DNA of 64,000 bases, taken from Saprospiraceae bacterium. GTDB taxonomy: Bacteria; Bacteroidota; Bacteroidia; Chitinophagales; Saprospiraceae. Both the position numbers and the translations under genes were made by a program. The stretch spans positions 62,001 to 126,000 of the forward strand of contig JAHDGJ010000008.1 in assembly GCA_020627705.1 (NCBI GenBank), in the 5' to 3' direction. Of the stretch, positions 44,866-53,266 are shown piece after piece (position 1 is the stretch's first letter; every line of letters starts with the position of its first letter). The notes beneath the pieces are model-generated. The model was not told the DNA's origin. It was given only the letters and a program-made list of their open reading frames with translations, and made no database searches.

Positions 44866-46221
44866 TTATAGTTTTGATAAAGGTTTTAAAAAGCCAATTT
44901 TCAAAAATGATCTTTGCCAAATTATGGGTTGTTTCTTTTGTTTATAACTTAGTGCAAAATAAAAAGCTAATAAAATCCATAATGTATACGCGGCAAACAG
45001 ACTTCCAGATGTCATAGTTGCGAGAATTTGTGAAATCGCTATTATTGAGAAAAAAATTAATCTTCCGTGATTAATAACATCCATAAATGTTTTGTAGAAT
45101 ACACGGAGAATCATGCTAATTAATACACTTCCGCCCACAATTCCCATAGCCATCAATGATTCTAAGACGATGTTATGAGGGTAAGAATTAAATTGATCTA
45201 CAAACTGGCTTCCAAAGATTGGGTTTTCCAAAAAAGCATTCCACGCCCACTCAAATTTTTCATCTCGGTTGTCAAGAGAGTTACTATAATCGTCTTCTAA
45301 CCAACTTATCATTCTATTGAAAAGCGAAATTTTTTCCCATGGAATTCTAGGGACAATAAATTGTATTGCCATAAATAATAAGAATACAGGTGTGATAAAG
45401 AGCTTAGAATAAAATAAGGAAGTCTTTCTGGCACGTATCACTTTGACGATTAGGATAAAAAGAAACAGCAATGTAAAGGAAACGAAAGGTCCTCTTGAAC
45501 CACCCACCAATAAGATGTATAGACCAAGCAGAAATCCGACTCTAAAAACATTTTTCATTAGACTCTTGGATTGCCCAAAAAGTATAAAATACAATGACAA
45601 TAAGGATAACATCTCTCCTTGGTAAGAAATTATAATAGGGTTTAATACGTTCTCCAAAAATGTATTTCGATCAAGTTGAATTGAAAAATTAACACGAAGT
45701 GCAAGCTGAAAAGGATTTAGTGTTTTGAATAGATAATAGACCATGAGAAAGATGGAAATATTAGCTAGAAAAATGGTATTGTAAATCCACCTCTTTGCAA
45801 CTGTTAGATCGATATATCGAGCATTTAGCATGGTAGCCAAAGCGGCAAGAAAACCACTGCCGTAGGCTAAAGTATAAAATTTGAAAATTGAGCTTGAAGC
45901 AAATCGAATATTTCTTATTTCGACATCATAGAAAATTCTTATTGAGTATAGTATCCAAAACAAAAGAAACAACCACCCTCCTATAGATATCTTACTACTT
46001 TGTTTTTTTAAAAGTGCTCCAGTAATAAGATATAGAGTTATGACCAAATAAATGATTCTCAATCCGAGGTTAATAGGTGTTGAGTTGATCGTCAAGAGTA
46101 CTGGAATAGTAGATGTTATGGGTAAGGAAAAACCTAACAAACACAGGTTGAGTAAAGCAAATTTACCTAAACGCTCTTTGTCAAAAATATACTTTTCCCA
46201 ATTTTTACTTTGAAGATTCAT
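44866..46221 (-). CDS. O-antigen ligase/polymerase (Wzy/WaaL-like)
   Basis: 451 residues with about 11-12 membrane helices. LGLYILLVGGSRGPFVSFTLLFLFIL and the later periplasmic loop with NPIFGSQF and YPHNIVLESLMAMGIVGG are hallmarks of the Wzy_C/O-antigen ligase family (the N-P-x-x-G and P-H-N motifs). It should polymerise or ligate the repeat units at the periplasmic face. It is the only such gene in the window although there are two flippases. It overlaps the lipoprotein gene by 17 bases. Confidence 0.85.
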   Translation of the reverse strand: MNLQSKNWEKYIFDKERLGKFALLNLCLLGFSLPITSTIPVLLTINSTPINLGLRIIYLVITLYLITGALLKKQSSKISIGGWLFLLFWILYSIRIFYDVEIRNIRFASSSIFKFYTLAYGSGFLAALATMLNARYIDLTVAKRWIYNTIFLANISIFLMVYYLFKTLNPFQLALRVNFSIQLDRNTFLENVLNPIIISYQGEMLSLLSLYFILFGQSKSLMKNVFRVGFLLGLYILLVGGSRGPFVSFTLLFLFILIVKVIRARKTSLFYSKLFITPVFLLFMAIQFIVPRIPWEKISLFNRMISWLEDDYSNSLDNRDEKFEWAWNAFLENPIFGSQFVDQFNSYPHNIVLESLMAMGIVGGSVLISMILRVFYKTFMDVINHGRLIFFSIIAISQILATMTSGSLFAAYTLWILLAFYFALSYKQKKQPIIWQRSFLKIGFLKPLSKL

Positions 46222-47200
46222 TCGAAAATTTGTTCTTGCTAGCGTGCTTCATTGCGGTAAGAATAATATCTATATATTTCAAAGAAGTTCCATTTGAATA
46301 GTCATAAAAATCTTCAGGATTCCTTTTATTCGCCTTTCCTCTTTCAGTAATGTTATAGAAATATCGCTCACTGCTCCACCAAACGATTCCGTTGACTTTA
46401 TTTCCTTTAAATTCTGCTTCGCAAATAGTTTGTACGCTGTTTTGAAATTCTTCTAAAGAAATAAATTGAAGCCCTCTTTTTTTATTGCTGTTGTGGTATC
46501 TGTGCCAAATGAATGGAAATACTGGTTTGTCAAATCGCTGAGCTAAGCGTAAACTTTCGACCACATTATCGGTGATGTATGCGTCTTCTCTGGACTTATT
46601 CACATCTTTATCGTCTTGATAAAAATCATACAGAGATGGGAATACAGCATCAACTTCTTTTATAAGGGGTGTTAGTTTATTGTTTTTTGATTTCCACTGT
46701 TCTGTTCTATTCCAATAATCTCTCCAGGGGAATCCGTAAAAACCAATAGTTGCCTTCGGCCGTAATTTTTTAGCAAATCGATAAATATCTATATAGTAGC
46801 TTAATACTAAATCAAATTCAATTTCGTTTTTTGGGTGTTCTAATTTTTTCATTTTCTCCCCTTCAATGTCGAGGACAAGCAACACTTCAATGTTTGGATT
46901 AGGGAGGATTTTATCAAAGTGCTGCTTAATTTTTTCTTTATCTACTTGTAATGATTGTGGATTATCAATGGCTCCGCCATTCACCACAATGGCTCTTTTA
47001 ATATTTTGTTCGTGAAGAGTTTGTTTCATCTTGCGCGAAACTCCAGAGAGAGAGGTAAATAGTTTAATTCCACCTATTTCTTTGCTATCCAATCCCAGAT
47101 CTTCTTCAATTTTAGGTTCTATGACCGTTTTGGTTTTACAAGCACTCATTAATGTAATGAGAAGAAGAAAGAAAAAAGTGTAACGAAAATATGTATTCAT
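46205..47200 (-). CDS. Lipoprotein with GH56 (hyaluronidase)-like TIM-barrel features
   Basis: 331 residues from ATG at 47200. The start upstream at 47281 would overlap wecB by 74 bases and hide the signal peptide. The N-terminus has a lipoprotein signal with LMSAC (Cys21). LLVLDIEGEKM resembles the D-x-E catalytic strand of hyaluronidases; AKKLRPKATIGFYGFPWRDYW resembles their LRP-x6-GFYGFP segment, and AVFPSLYD their later strand. These resemblances are by eye. It could be a glycan hydrolase at the cell surface that trims or releases the polymer made by this locus. It overlaps the polymerase gene and follows the 2-epimerase by 7 bases. Confidence 0.55.
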   Translation of the reverse strand: MNTYFRYTFFFLLLITLMSACKTKTVIEPKIEEDLGLDSKEIGGIKLFTSLSGVSRKMKQTLHEQNIKRAIVVNGGAIDNPQSLQVDKEKIKQHFDKILPNPNIEVLLVLDIEGEKMKKLEHPKNEIEFDLVLSYYIDIYRFAKKLRPKATIGFYGFPWRDYWNRTEQWKSKNNKLTPLIKEVDAVFPSLYDFYQDDKDVNKSREDAYITDNVVESLRLAQRFDKPVFPFIWHRYHNSNKKRGLQFISLEEFQNSVQTICEAEFKGNKVNGIVWWSSERYFYNITERGKANKRNPEDFYDYSNGTSLKYIDIILTAMKHASKNKFSNESSK

Positions 47201-47207
47201 TTTTAAC

Positions 47208-48347
47208 TTATTTTGACCAAACAACACGATTGATATAATCCGTGTAGGAGAGTATAATGCGCAGCACTTTTTGAGAGACATTAGGCATGGAATAATCAGA
47301 AACTTCTCGAAGCGTTCTCATTTCTCCTCTGTGTTGAGATTCTAACACCCCAAGCCCTTGTAAAACTCTTTCAACATTAAGCCCGACCATCATAACTGAG
47401 GCTTCTTCCATAGCTTCAGGTCTTTCGTGAGCTTCTCTTAAATTAAGGGCCGGAAAATTAAGAATCGAAGACTCCTCAGAAATGGTACCGCTATCAGAGA
47501 GTACTGCTTTCGCCTCTTTTTGCAGTTTGACATAATCAAAAAATCCTAAGGGTTTGAGCAATTGAATGTTGGGGTGAAATTGAACGTTTAGCTGTTCTAC
47601 GCGATTTCGAGTTCTAGGGTGTGTAGAAACAATAACAGGAAGATTATATTTTTCTGCCACAGTATTAAGAATGCCTACAATTTTTAAAAATTGATCATCC
47701 GAATCTACATTCTCAGCTCTATGTGAAGACACTACAAAAAATTCATTTTTTGTGAGGTCAAGTTTATCTAAAACTGAAGATTTATCTATGTTCTCTCTGT
47801 AATGTTTGAGTACCTCAAACATAGGGCTGCCTGTTTTGATTACTCTTTCTGGCGAAAGCCCTTCTCTTAAAAGATATTCACGTGCTATATCACTATAGGT
47901 TAGATTAATGTCGCTTACATGATCTACAATTCTGCGGTTGGTCTCCTCTGGCACGCGCAAGTCAAAGCATCGGTTGCCGGCTTCCATATGAAAAACAGGA
48001 ATTTTTAATTTTTTTGCAGGTATGGCGCACAAACAACTGTTGGTATCTCCCAGGACCAAAAAAGCATCAGGCTTTTCAGTTTTTAGGATTGGTTCGATAG
48101 CACTAATAATGTTACCAATGGTATTAATTGCAGAGGTTCCCACAGCATTTAAAAAATGATCAGGTTTTTTGACTGCTAAATCTTGAAAGAATATTTCGTT
48201 CAATTCGTAGTCATAGTTTTGACCAGTATGGACGAGTATATGTTCTATGGAAGCTGACTCTTCCAAGGCTGCTAAGACTCTTGACAGTCTAATAATTTCA
48301 GGTCGTGTACCAACTACTGAGACTACTTTAAATTTTTTCGTTTTCAT
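47208..48347 (-). CDS. capG: UDP-N-acetylglucosamine 2-epimerase family enzyme (CapG/FnlC-like)
   Basis: 379 residues of the WecB fold. HTGQNYDYELNE, LVLGDTNS, HMEAGNR, SSHRAENVDS and LSDSGTISEES are the substrate-binding and catalytic motifs. General family members make UDP-ManNAc, but next to CapE- and CapF-like genes the expected reaction is the C2 epimerisation of UDP-N-acetyl-L-talosamine to UDP-N-acetyl-L-fucosamine. It is the only 2-epimerase in the window. It begins 3 bases after the capF-like gene. Confidence 0.88.
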   Translation of the reverse strand: MKTKKFKVVSVVGTRPEIIRLSRVLAALEESASIEHILVHTGQNYDYELNEIFFQDLAVKKPDHFLNAVGTSAINTIGNIISAIEPILKTEKPDAFLVLGDTNSCLCAIPAKKLKIPVFHMEAGNRCFDLRVPEETNRRIVDHVSDINLTYSDIAREYLLREGLSPERVIKTGSPMFEVLKHYRENIDKSSVLDKLDLTKNEFFVVSSHRAENVDSDDQFLKIVGILNTVAEKYNLPVIVSTHPRTRNRVEQLNVQFHPNIQLLKPLGFFDYVKLQKEAKAVLSDSGTISEESSILNFPALNLREAHERPEAMEEASVMMVGLNVERVLQGLGVLESQHRGEMRTLREVSDYSMPNVSQKVLRIILSYTDYINRVVWSK

Positions 48348-48350
48348 TTT

Positions 48351-49457
48351 TTAAACATTAACAAAGTAAGTGTCTGGATCATCCGCATTATATGGTTCGT
48401 TTATCCAAAACAAGGTGAGGAGTTCTTCGTCTCCACAATTGGTAATATTATGTGTGTACCATATCGGCATATCTACATAAGACGGAGTATTTCCATCTAG
48501 CTCGTAACTAATAATTTCTTCAGAGTCAATTTTACGCAATTCGATTTTTGCTTTTCCTTTGATCACGGCGAATCTTTCCGCTTTTCTAGTATGAAAATGA
48601 TTTCCACGCGTAATTCCCGGCACTGTTGTAGAAAATGAAAATTGTCCGGTTGTATTTGCTCTTACGATTTCAACAAATGCCCCTCTGTTGTCTTTATGTT
48701 CTACAAATTTTCTTGGATAATAACTTTCTGGAATATAGCACCTGAAGGTGTTAAACAGATCTAATTCAAAAGGACTTTGAAGGGAAGGAAATTCTCCTTT
48801 GTCGAAATAGCACTCTTTAAAGAGTTCCAATTTTGACAGGAGCTCAGAAACATACAATTCATATTGGTGATCGATCTTTTTCACACCTGTGGATTTGTTC
48901 TTTATAAGTGAAATAATTTCGGAGACCAGATGATTTACATAGATTAATTTAAGTTGACCATCATGAATAATGGTGGGTGTTTCGTTATGCACCAGCTTGT
49001 GGCAGAAAGTTGCTACCACTGAGTTGTAATTAGGTTTTCCAAAAGGCCCAAAGACATTTGGAATGATCATGCCTGTGGATTTTGCATCATTTTCTTTTGC
49101 CCAAGTTTCAAGTGATTCGCGTGCTTCTTTTTTGGAACGTCCATACAGATTATCTTTTTCTTCTTGTGACGAAGACGAAATCAAAATATGAGGCTTTGAA
49201 TTTGTACGTAGGCAGGCGTCTATTAAATTTTGAGTAAGAAGTTTATTTTGGGTGTAAATATATTGCTGATCTTCATGTCTATTTAGAGCAGCAAGATGAA
49301 CAATGGTATCACATTGCGAAACAAACAAGTCGAGTTCTTTGGGTGAATTAAGAAATGTTCTTTTAAATTCTATTAGGGTTATCGTTTCGTCCAGTTTGAG
49401 GGTGTTATAAAGGTGTCTTCCGATAAACCCTCCTTGTCCAGTTATGCCTATCTTCAT
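48351..49457 (-). CDS. capF: Bifunctional SDR-cupin reductase for UDP-L-FucNAc synthesis (CapF-like)
   Basis: 368 residues from ATG at 49457, the usual CapF length; upstream in-frame codons at 49514 overlap the cupin gene. Residues 1 to about 245 are an SDR (IGITGQGGFIGRHL; NLYGRSKKEARE). From about 255 a cupin domain follows with HKDNRGAFVEIVR, GNHFHTRKAERF and PIWYTHNI, giving the zinc histidines. The cupin epimerises C3 and the SDR reduces C4 of the CapE product. It lies between a small cupin gene and the 2-epimerase. Confidence 0.9.
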   Translation of the reverse strand: MKIGITGQGGFIGRHLYNTLKLDETITLIEFKRTFLNSPKELDLFVSQCDTIVHLAALNRHEDQQYIYTQNKLLTQNLIDACLRTNSKPHILISSSSQEEKDNLYGRSKKEARESLETWAKENDAKSTGMIIPNVFGPFGKPNYNSVVATFCHKLVHNETPTIIHDGQLKLIYVNHLVSEIISLIKNKSTGVKKIDHQYELYVSELLSKLELFKECYFDKGEFPSLQSPFELDLFNTFRCYIPESYYPRKFVEHKDNRGAFVEIVRANTTGQFSFSTTVPGITRGNHFHTRKAERFAVIKGKAKIELRKIDSEEIISYELDGNTPSYVDMPIWYTHNITNCGDEELLTLFWINEPYNADDPDTYFVNV

Positions 49458-49461
49458 TTTT

Positions 49462-49905
49462 TTAGTTATTTGAAGGTATTGACCAATAATTTTCATCAAA
49501 CCGAAAATCATCATCCAACGATGCAGTTAAAGACTGATTAGAAAAAACCATCAGTTCCATTTGCTCTGAGGTGTTGAGAATTCCTGTGGCATATCCTCCA
49601 GGAACAAACAAAGTCTTATTTTTTGATTCTTCAAGATCAATGCTAGTGATCTGTATGTCTTTCGAAGGATTGTTCCAATCATCTATCTTGATGAGGTGTA
49701 TCTTGCAGGATCCTTTTAAAAGCGTAAAATATTTGTTTTCAATTTTATGGCCTTGCCATGCTCTAAGAGAATTCTTTCTCTTAGAACCGATTATGTAATA
49801 TCTTTTGATTTCGGATAAATCAAGATTGTTGTTGTATCGCAATTCACCTCTTTGGTCGGAGTGAATGCCCCCTTCAAAAACTTTCCAAGTTTTATTTTGC
49901 AACAT
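49462..49905 (-). CDS. Cupin-fold sugar 3,5-epimerase-like protein (RmlC/WxcM-type)
   Basis: 147 residues. GGIHSDQRGELRYNN opens as in dTDP-4-keto-sugar epimerases, RAWQGHKIENKYFTLLKGSCKIHLI is the cupin core, and LFVPGGYATGILNTSEQMELMVFSN the conserved closing strand. It is close to FdtA/WxcM-type isomerases and small RmlC relatives. It overlaps the capE-like gene by 14 bases and precedes capF, so it may help isomerise the keto intermediate or act on another sugar. Exact reaction unknown. Confidence 0.7.
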   Translation of the reverse strand: MLQNKTWKVFEGGIHSDQRGELRYNNNLDLSEIKRYYIIGSKRKNSLRAWQGHKIENKYFTLLKGSCKIHLIKIDDWNNPSKDIQITSIDLEESKNKTLFVPGGYATGILNTSEQMELMVFSNQSLTASLDDDFRFDENYWSIPSNN

Positions 49906-50896
49906 CTTCTCTTATGAATGCTAGCTTTAACAAAAGCTCCTTGGTGCCTTCAACATCAAGACGATGTGTATTGTGAGAATGGTAATCTTCAACTTTAGAA
50001 ACATCCTCTTCACCTTCTGAAAAATATTTTTCATAATTCAAATCCCTATTATCTGCCGGAATTCTATAGTATCCACCCATGTCTTCAGCTTTCATCATGT
50101 CTTCGCGATTGACTAAGGACTCATAAAGTTTTTCTCCATGTCGTGTACCTATGATTTTGATGTCGTTGTCCGCATTATATAATTCTTTTAATGCTTGAGC
50201 TAAAACATCAATAGTTGAAGCCGGCGCTTTTTGAACAAATATGTCTCCAGAATTGGCATTTTCAAAAGCAAACAAAACAAGATCTACGGCATCCTCTAAG
50301 GTCATCATAAAACGCGTCATGTTGGGATCCGTAATGGTAATGTCGTTGCCGTTTTGAATTTGAGAAACGAATAGCGGAATAACTGAGCCTCTACTTGCCA
50401 TCACATTTCCATATCGAGTACCACACAAAATAGTATCAGAGGACATTCTCGATTTGGAAACCATAACTTTTTCCATTAGCGCCTTACTCATCCCCATCGC
50501 ATTGATAGGGTAGACTGCCTTGTCGGTACTTAAGACCACTACTTTTTTGACATTATTGGCTATGGCCGCATCCAGTACATTGTTTGCACCAACAACATTG
50601 GTTTTCACTGCTTCCATTGGGAAGAATTCACAAGAAGGTACTTGTTTTAGCGCAGCCGCATGAAACACAAAATCAACCCCTGAAAGCGCGATGTTTATGC
50701 TGTTATAATCTCTCACGTCACCAATAAAGTATTTCACTTTATCGCTCAAAAGTGTTCTTCGCATGTCGTCTTGCTTCTTTTCGTCACGGCTGAAGATTCG
50801 AATTTCTTTAATGTCAGATTGTAAAAATCGTTTTAGAACAGCGTTTCCAAAAGAACCTGTTCCGCCTGTAATAAGTAGTGTTTTATTTTTAAACAT
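49892..50896 (-). CDS. capE: UDP-GlcNAc 4,6-dehydratase/5-epimerase (CapE/FnlA-like)
   Basis: 334 residues. LLITGGTGSFGNAVLKRFL binds NADP, VVLSTDKAVYPINAMGMSK holds the catalytic set with Met in place of the usual SDR Tyr, as in CapE and FnlA, and AALKQVPSCEFFPMEAVKTN is the family signature. The C-terminal 50 residues (ADNRDLNYEKYF) match the extra domain of this family. It starts UDP-L-FucNAc synthesis by inverting dehydration of UDP-GlcNAc. First gene of the capE-cupin-capF-capG block. Confidence 0.92.
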   Translation of the reverse strand: MFKNKTLLITGGTGSFGNAVLKRFLQSDIKEIRIFSRDEKKQDDMRRTLLSDKVKYFIGDVRDYNSINIALSGVDFVFHAAALKQVPSCEFFPMEAVKTNVVGANNVLDAAIANNVKKVVVLSTDKAVYPINAMGMSKALMEKVMVSKSRMSSDTILCGTRYGNVMASRGSVIPLFVSQIQNGNDITITDPNMTRFMMTLEDAVDLVLFAFENANSGDIFVQKAPASTIDVLAQALKELYNADNDIKIIGTRHGEKLYESLVNREDMMKAEDMGGYYRIPADNRDLNYEKYFSEGEEDVSKVEDYHSHNTHRLDVEGTKELLLKLAFIREDVAK

Positions 50897-50915
50897 GATT
50901 TGTTTTTTTGAGCTT

Positions 50916-52082
50916 TTATGTCAACGATTGAATGGTTTTATTAAAGATTTCAACGCTTCTATCAGGATGGAATACTTCCTTTAGTGTATGTTCTTGATTT
51001 GCTTTAAAATCTTGTTGAAATTTTTTGGACAATAAGTCTTCAATAGTTTTTAATATTTGATTTTCATTTAAACTGTTACATGATTTACCAACAGCATATT
51101 GTTTCAAAAAACGTGTAGGTGTAGAATCCTCAGGCCCATGGAAAAAAACAGGAGTACCGGAAGCGATATAGAATGACATTTTTCCTGGAAAAGCTGTCTT
51201 AACAAAATGAGCATGCGCTTTATCCATCCAATAGGGCAAGTAAGCGATATCCGCTTCATTTACGATTTTGGCTGCCTCTTCCATTGGTTTTAAAGCCAAA
51301 TAGTTAACCCACTTTCTTTTTTTTGCCCACCTTGAAACATTGCCAATACAAGTAACAGTTATTTTTTTTCCTCTCAACTTATACTGATTGCTTTCTATTG
51401 AATCAAGAAAAGCGTTCCAGGGTTTGTAGGCGTATAAGGACCCGGCAAAAACAATGCAAATTTCGTTTTGCTTGGTTTTTTGTCTAAAAGAATGCCAGGT
51501 AGATTTTGGAGGACAAAAAACCATAGGCTCAGAAGGGTGATTGTATTTTTTTGAGTACAGACTACTCATATAATCGCTGACCGTTATGCTTTTTGAACTT
51601 GCTTTCATAGCATGATCAAAATTTTTCAACAAATCTTGATTGGCACTTTTTCCAAGTTTAATGCTTTTGGTCAGATATTCGGGAGAATCCCAAATATGCG
51701 AAACCATAGGTATAGAAAGACGACTTTTTAGGTTTGCTGCGATTTGTATGGTACAATAACTATTAAGAAACACCCAGACGATATCGATCGAATTTTGTTC
51801 AATTATTTCGACTATTTGATTGATACAAGGTTTTATATGCTTTGTTTTAAACCTCCAATATTTTAATGAAGATACAACGGGAAGGACCGATGATTTGAAT
51901 TCATAAAAATATGGATTGTACTTGTAGAGTTCTTTGGTTTTGTTGGGAGGACTAGGTATTATTGAATATCTATAAATATTGTTATTGGTATATCCGCTAA
52001 GCATGGACCCAAGAAATTGTTCTCCAACACCCGTTGAGCTATAGCCATTAATAATTATTAAAATGTTTTTAGTTTGCTTCAA
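50916..52082 (-). CDS. GT-B glycosyltransferase
   Basis: 388 residues. IDIVWVFLNSYCTIQIAA and IPMVSHIWDSPEYL are N-terminal domain motifs; IVFAGSLYAYKPWNAFLDSI opens the C-terminal domain and ADIAYLPYWMD and FPGKMSFYIASGTPVFFHG the donor site. No signal peptide or membrane helix. It ends 19 bases before capE and overlaps the next glycosyltransferase (ATGA). Donor unknown, possibly FucNAc. Confidence 0.78.
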   Translation of the reverse strand: MKQTKNILIIINGYSSTGVGEQFLGSMLSGYTNNNIYRYSIIPSPPNKTKELYKYNPYFYEFKSSVLPVVSSLKYWRFKTKHIKPCINQIVEIIEQNSIDIVWVFLNSYCTIQIAANLKSRLSIPMVSHIWDSPEYLTKSIKLGKSANQDLLKNFDHAMKASSKSITVSDYMSSLYSKKYNHPSEPMVFCPPKSTWHSFRQKTKQNEICIVFAGSLYAYKPWNAFLDSIESNQYKLRGKKITVTCIGNVSRWAKKRKWVNYLALKPMEEAAKIVNEADIAYLPYWMDKAHAHFVKTAFPGKMSFYIASGTPVFFHGPEDSTPTRFLKQYAVGKSCNSLNENQILKTIEDLLSKKFQQDFKANQEHTLKEVFHPDRSVEIFNKTIQSLT

Positions 52083-53266
52083 GATTTGTTTAAAACAGAT
52101 TTATATATTTCAAATACTTGGGTGGCAATAATTTCTGGGTTGTTGTTGACTTCAAATTTTTTTCTAGCCTCCTGTCCCAAACGCTGTCTGAGATTTGAAT
52201 CGTTAGCAAGCTTTAGGATCGCTTCTGTGAGCTGATCTGGAGACTGTTCATCGATTAAAATTCCATTTACTTCGTGTTCGATTACATCTTCTACTTTGTC
52301 TTTCATAGATAGAATGGATGGGATACCAAAAATTCCAGCTTCAACAACACTCCGTGGTGGCGCATTTAGGTGCATAGGAGCGATTAGAACGTCTGTGTTT
52401 TTTAATATCGAAGAAATATCTGAAATATGACCCAATAGTTCAACATTTCGAATTTTGTTATCCTCAATCATTTTAAGGAACACATTTGAATCATTATGTA
52501 AAATTCCAAACTTAAGTTTTGTCTTTTTTATCAAAGACAAATTTTTTACGTCTATTGGGCTTACTTTTCCTGCGATATTAATTTTTATTCTTTTGTCTTT
52601 TTCAAGCTTTTGAGCTGTTTTTAAAATATCAAATACACCTTTGTTCTTTTGTATTGCGGATAATGAGAGAAAATTTAAATTGGTCTTCTCTTTATTAAAA
52701 GATTTCTCAGGCTTTATATTTTCAATTGGATTGTATACAATACTGCTTTTGGATATACTTTTTAGCGCATTTTGAACACTACCCGTGATACAAATTAAAT
52801 GATCACAATATTTTTTTAGTTTTGCAATGGAATAATTAGTTACTCTACAGTATTTCGGTTCTGGCATTGTCCTAGCATGAACAACAACAGGATAGCCATT
52901 TAATTTACACTGCTTGGCTATGTCTGCCAAACCCCATTCATTGCAATGAACTAAATCAGGTTTGATCTCATTTAAAACTTTAATTACTCTGTGTTGGTAT
53001 AGCTTATTTCTTAAGTTTCTTATGAAATGAAAATATCCAAATTTTTGATGGACGATCGGTAAGGTAATTGGGAAAGATCTTTGGCGGAGCGGATATACGT
53101 TTGGAGTGATATTGTTTTTAAAATAATCAACAACAGGTCCTTCAGGGCAAATAATATGAGCCTCAATATTTTTTTTTAACAATTCTAAGATTAAAAGACC
53201 TAGACTCTTACTAGAACCACCAAAATAATAAGAATGATGTATGTAAACTACTTTCAACTTAGGCAT
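52079..53266 (-). CDS. Family 4 glycosyltransferase
   Basis: 395 residues, GT-B. VVYIHHSYYFGGSSKSLGLLI has the glycine-rich acceptor-side loop, PDLVHCNEWGLADIAKQC and VVVHARTMP follow, and NFLSLSAIQKNKGVFDIL and APPRSVVEAGIFGIPSIL give the EX7E-like donor region of GT4. It overlaps the deacetylase gene by 8 bases and the next GT by 4 bases. Confidence 0.85.
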   Translation of the reverse strand: MPKLKVVYIHHSYYFGGSSKSLGLLILELLKKNIEAHIICPEGPVVDYFKNNITPNVYPLRQRSFPITLPIVHQKFGYFHFIRNLRNKLYQHRVIKVLNEIKPDLVHCNEWGLADIAKQCKLNGYPVVVHARTMPEPKYCRVTNYSIAKLKKYCDHLICITGSVQNALKSISKSSIVYNPIENIKPEKSFNKEKTNLNFLSLSAIQKNKGVFDILKTAQKLEKDKRIKINIAGKVSPIDVKNLSLIKKTKLKFGILHNDSNVFLKMIEDNKIRNVELLGHISDISSILKNTDVLIAPMHLNAPPRSVVEAGIFGIPSILSMKDKVEDVIEHEVNGILIDEQSPDQLTEAILKLANDSNLRQRLGQEARKKFEVNNNPEIIATQVFEIYKSVLNKS

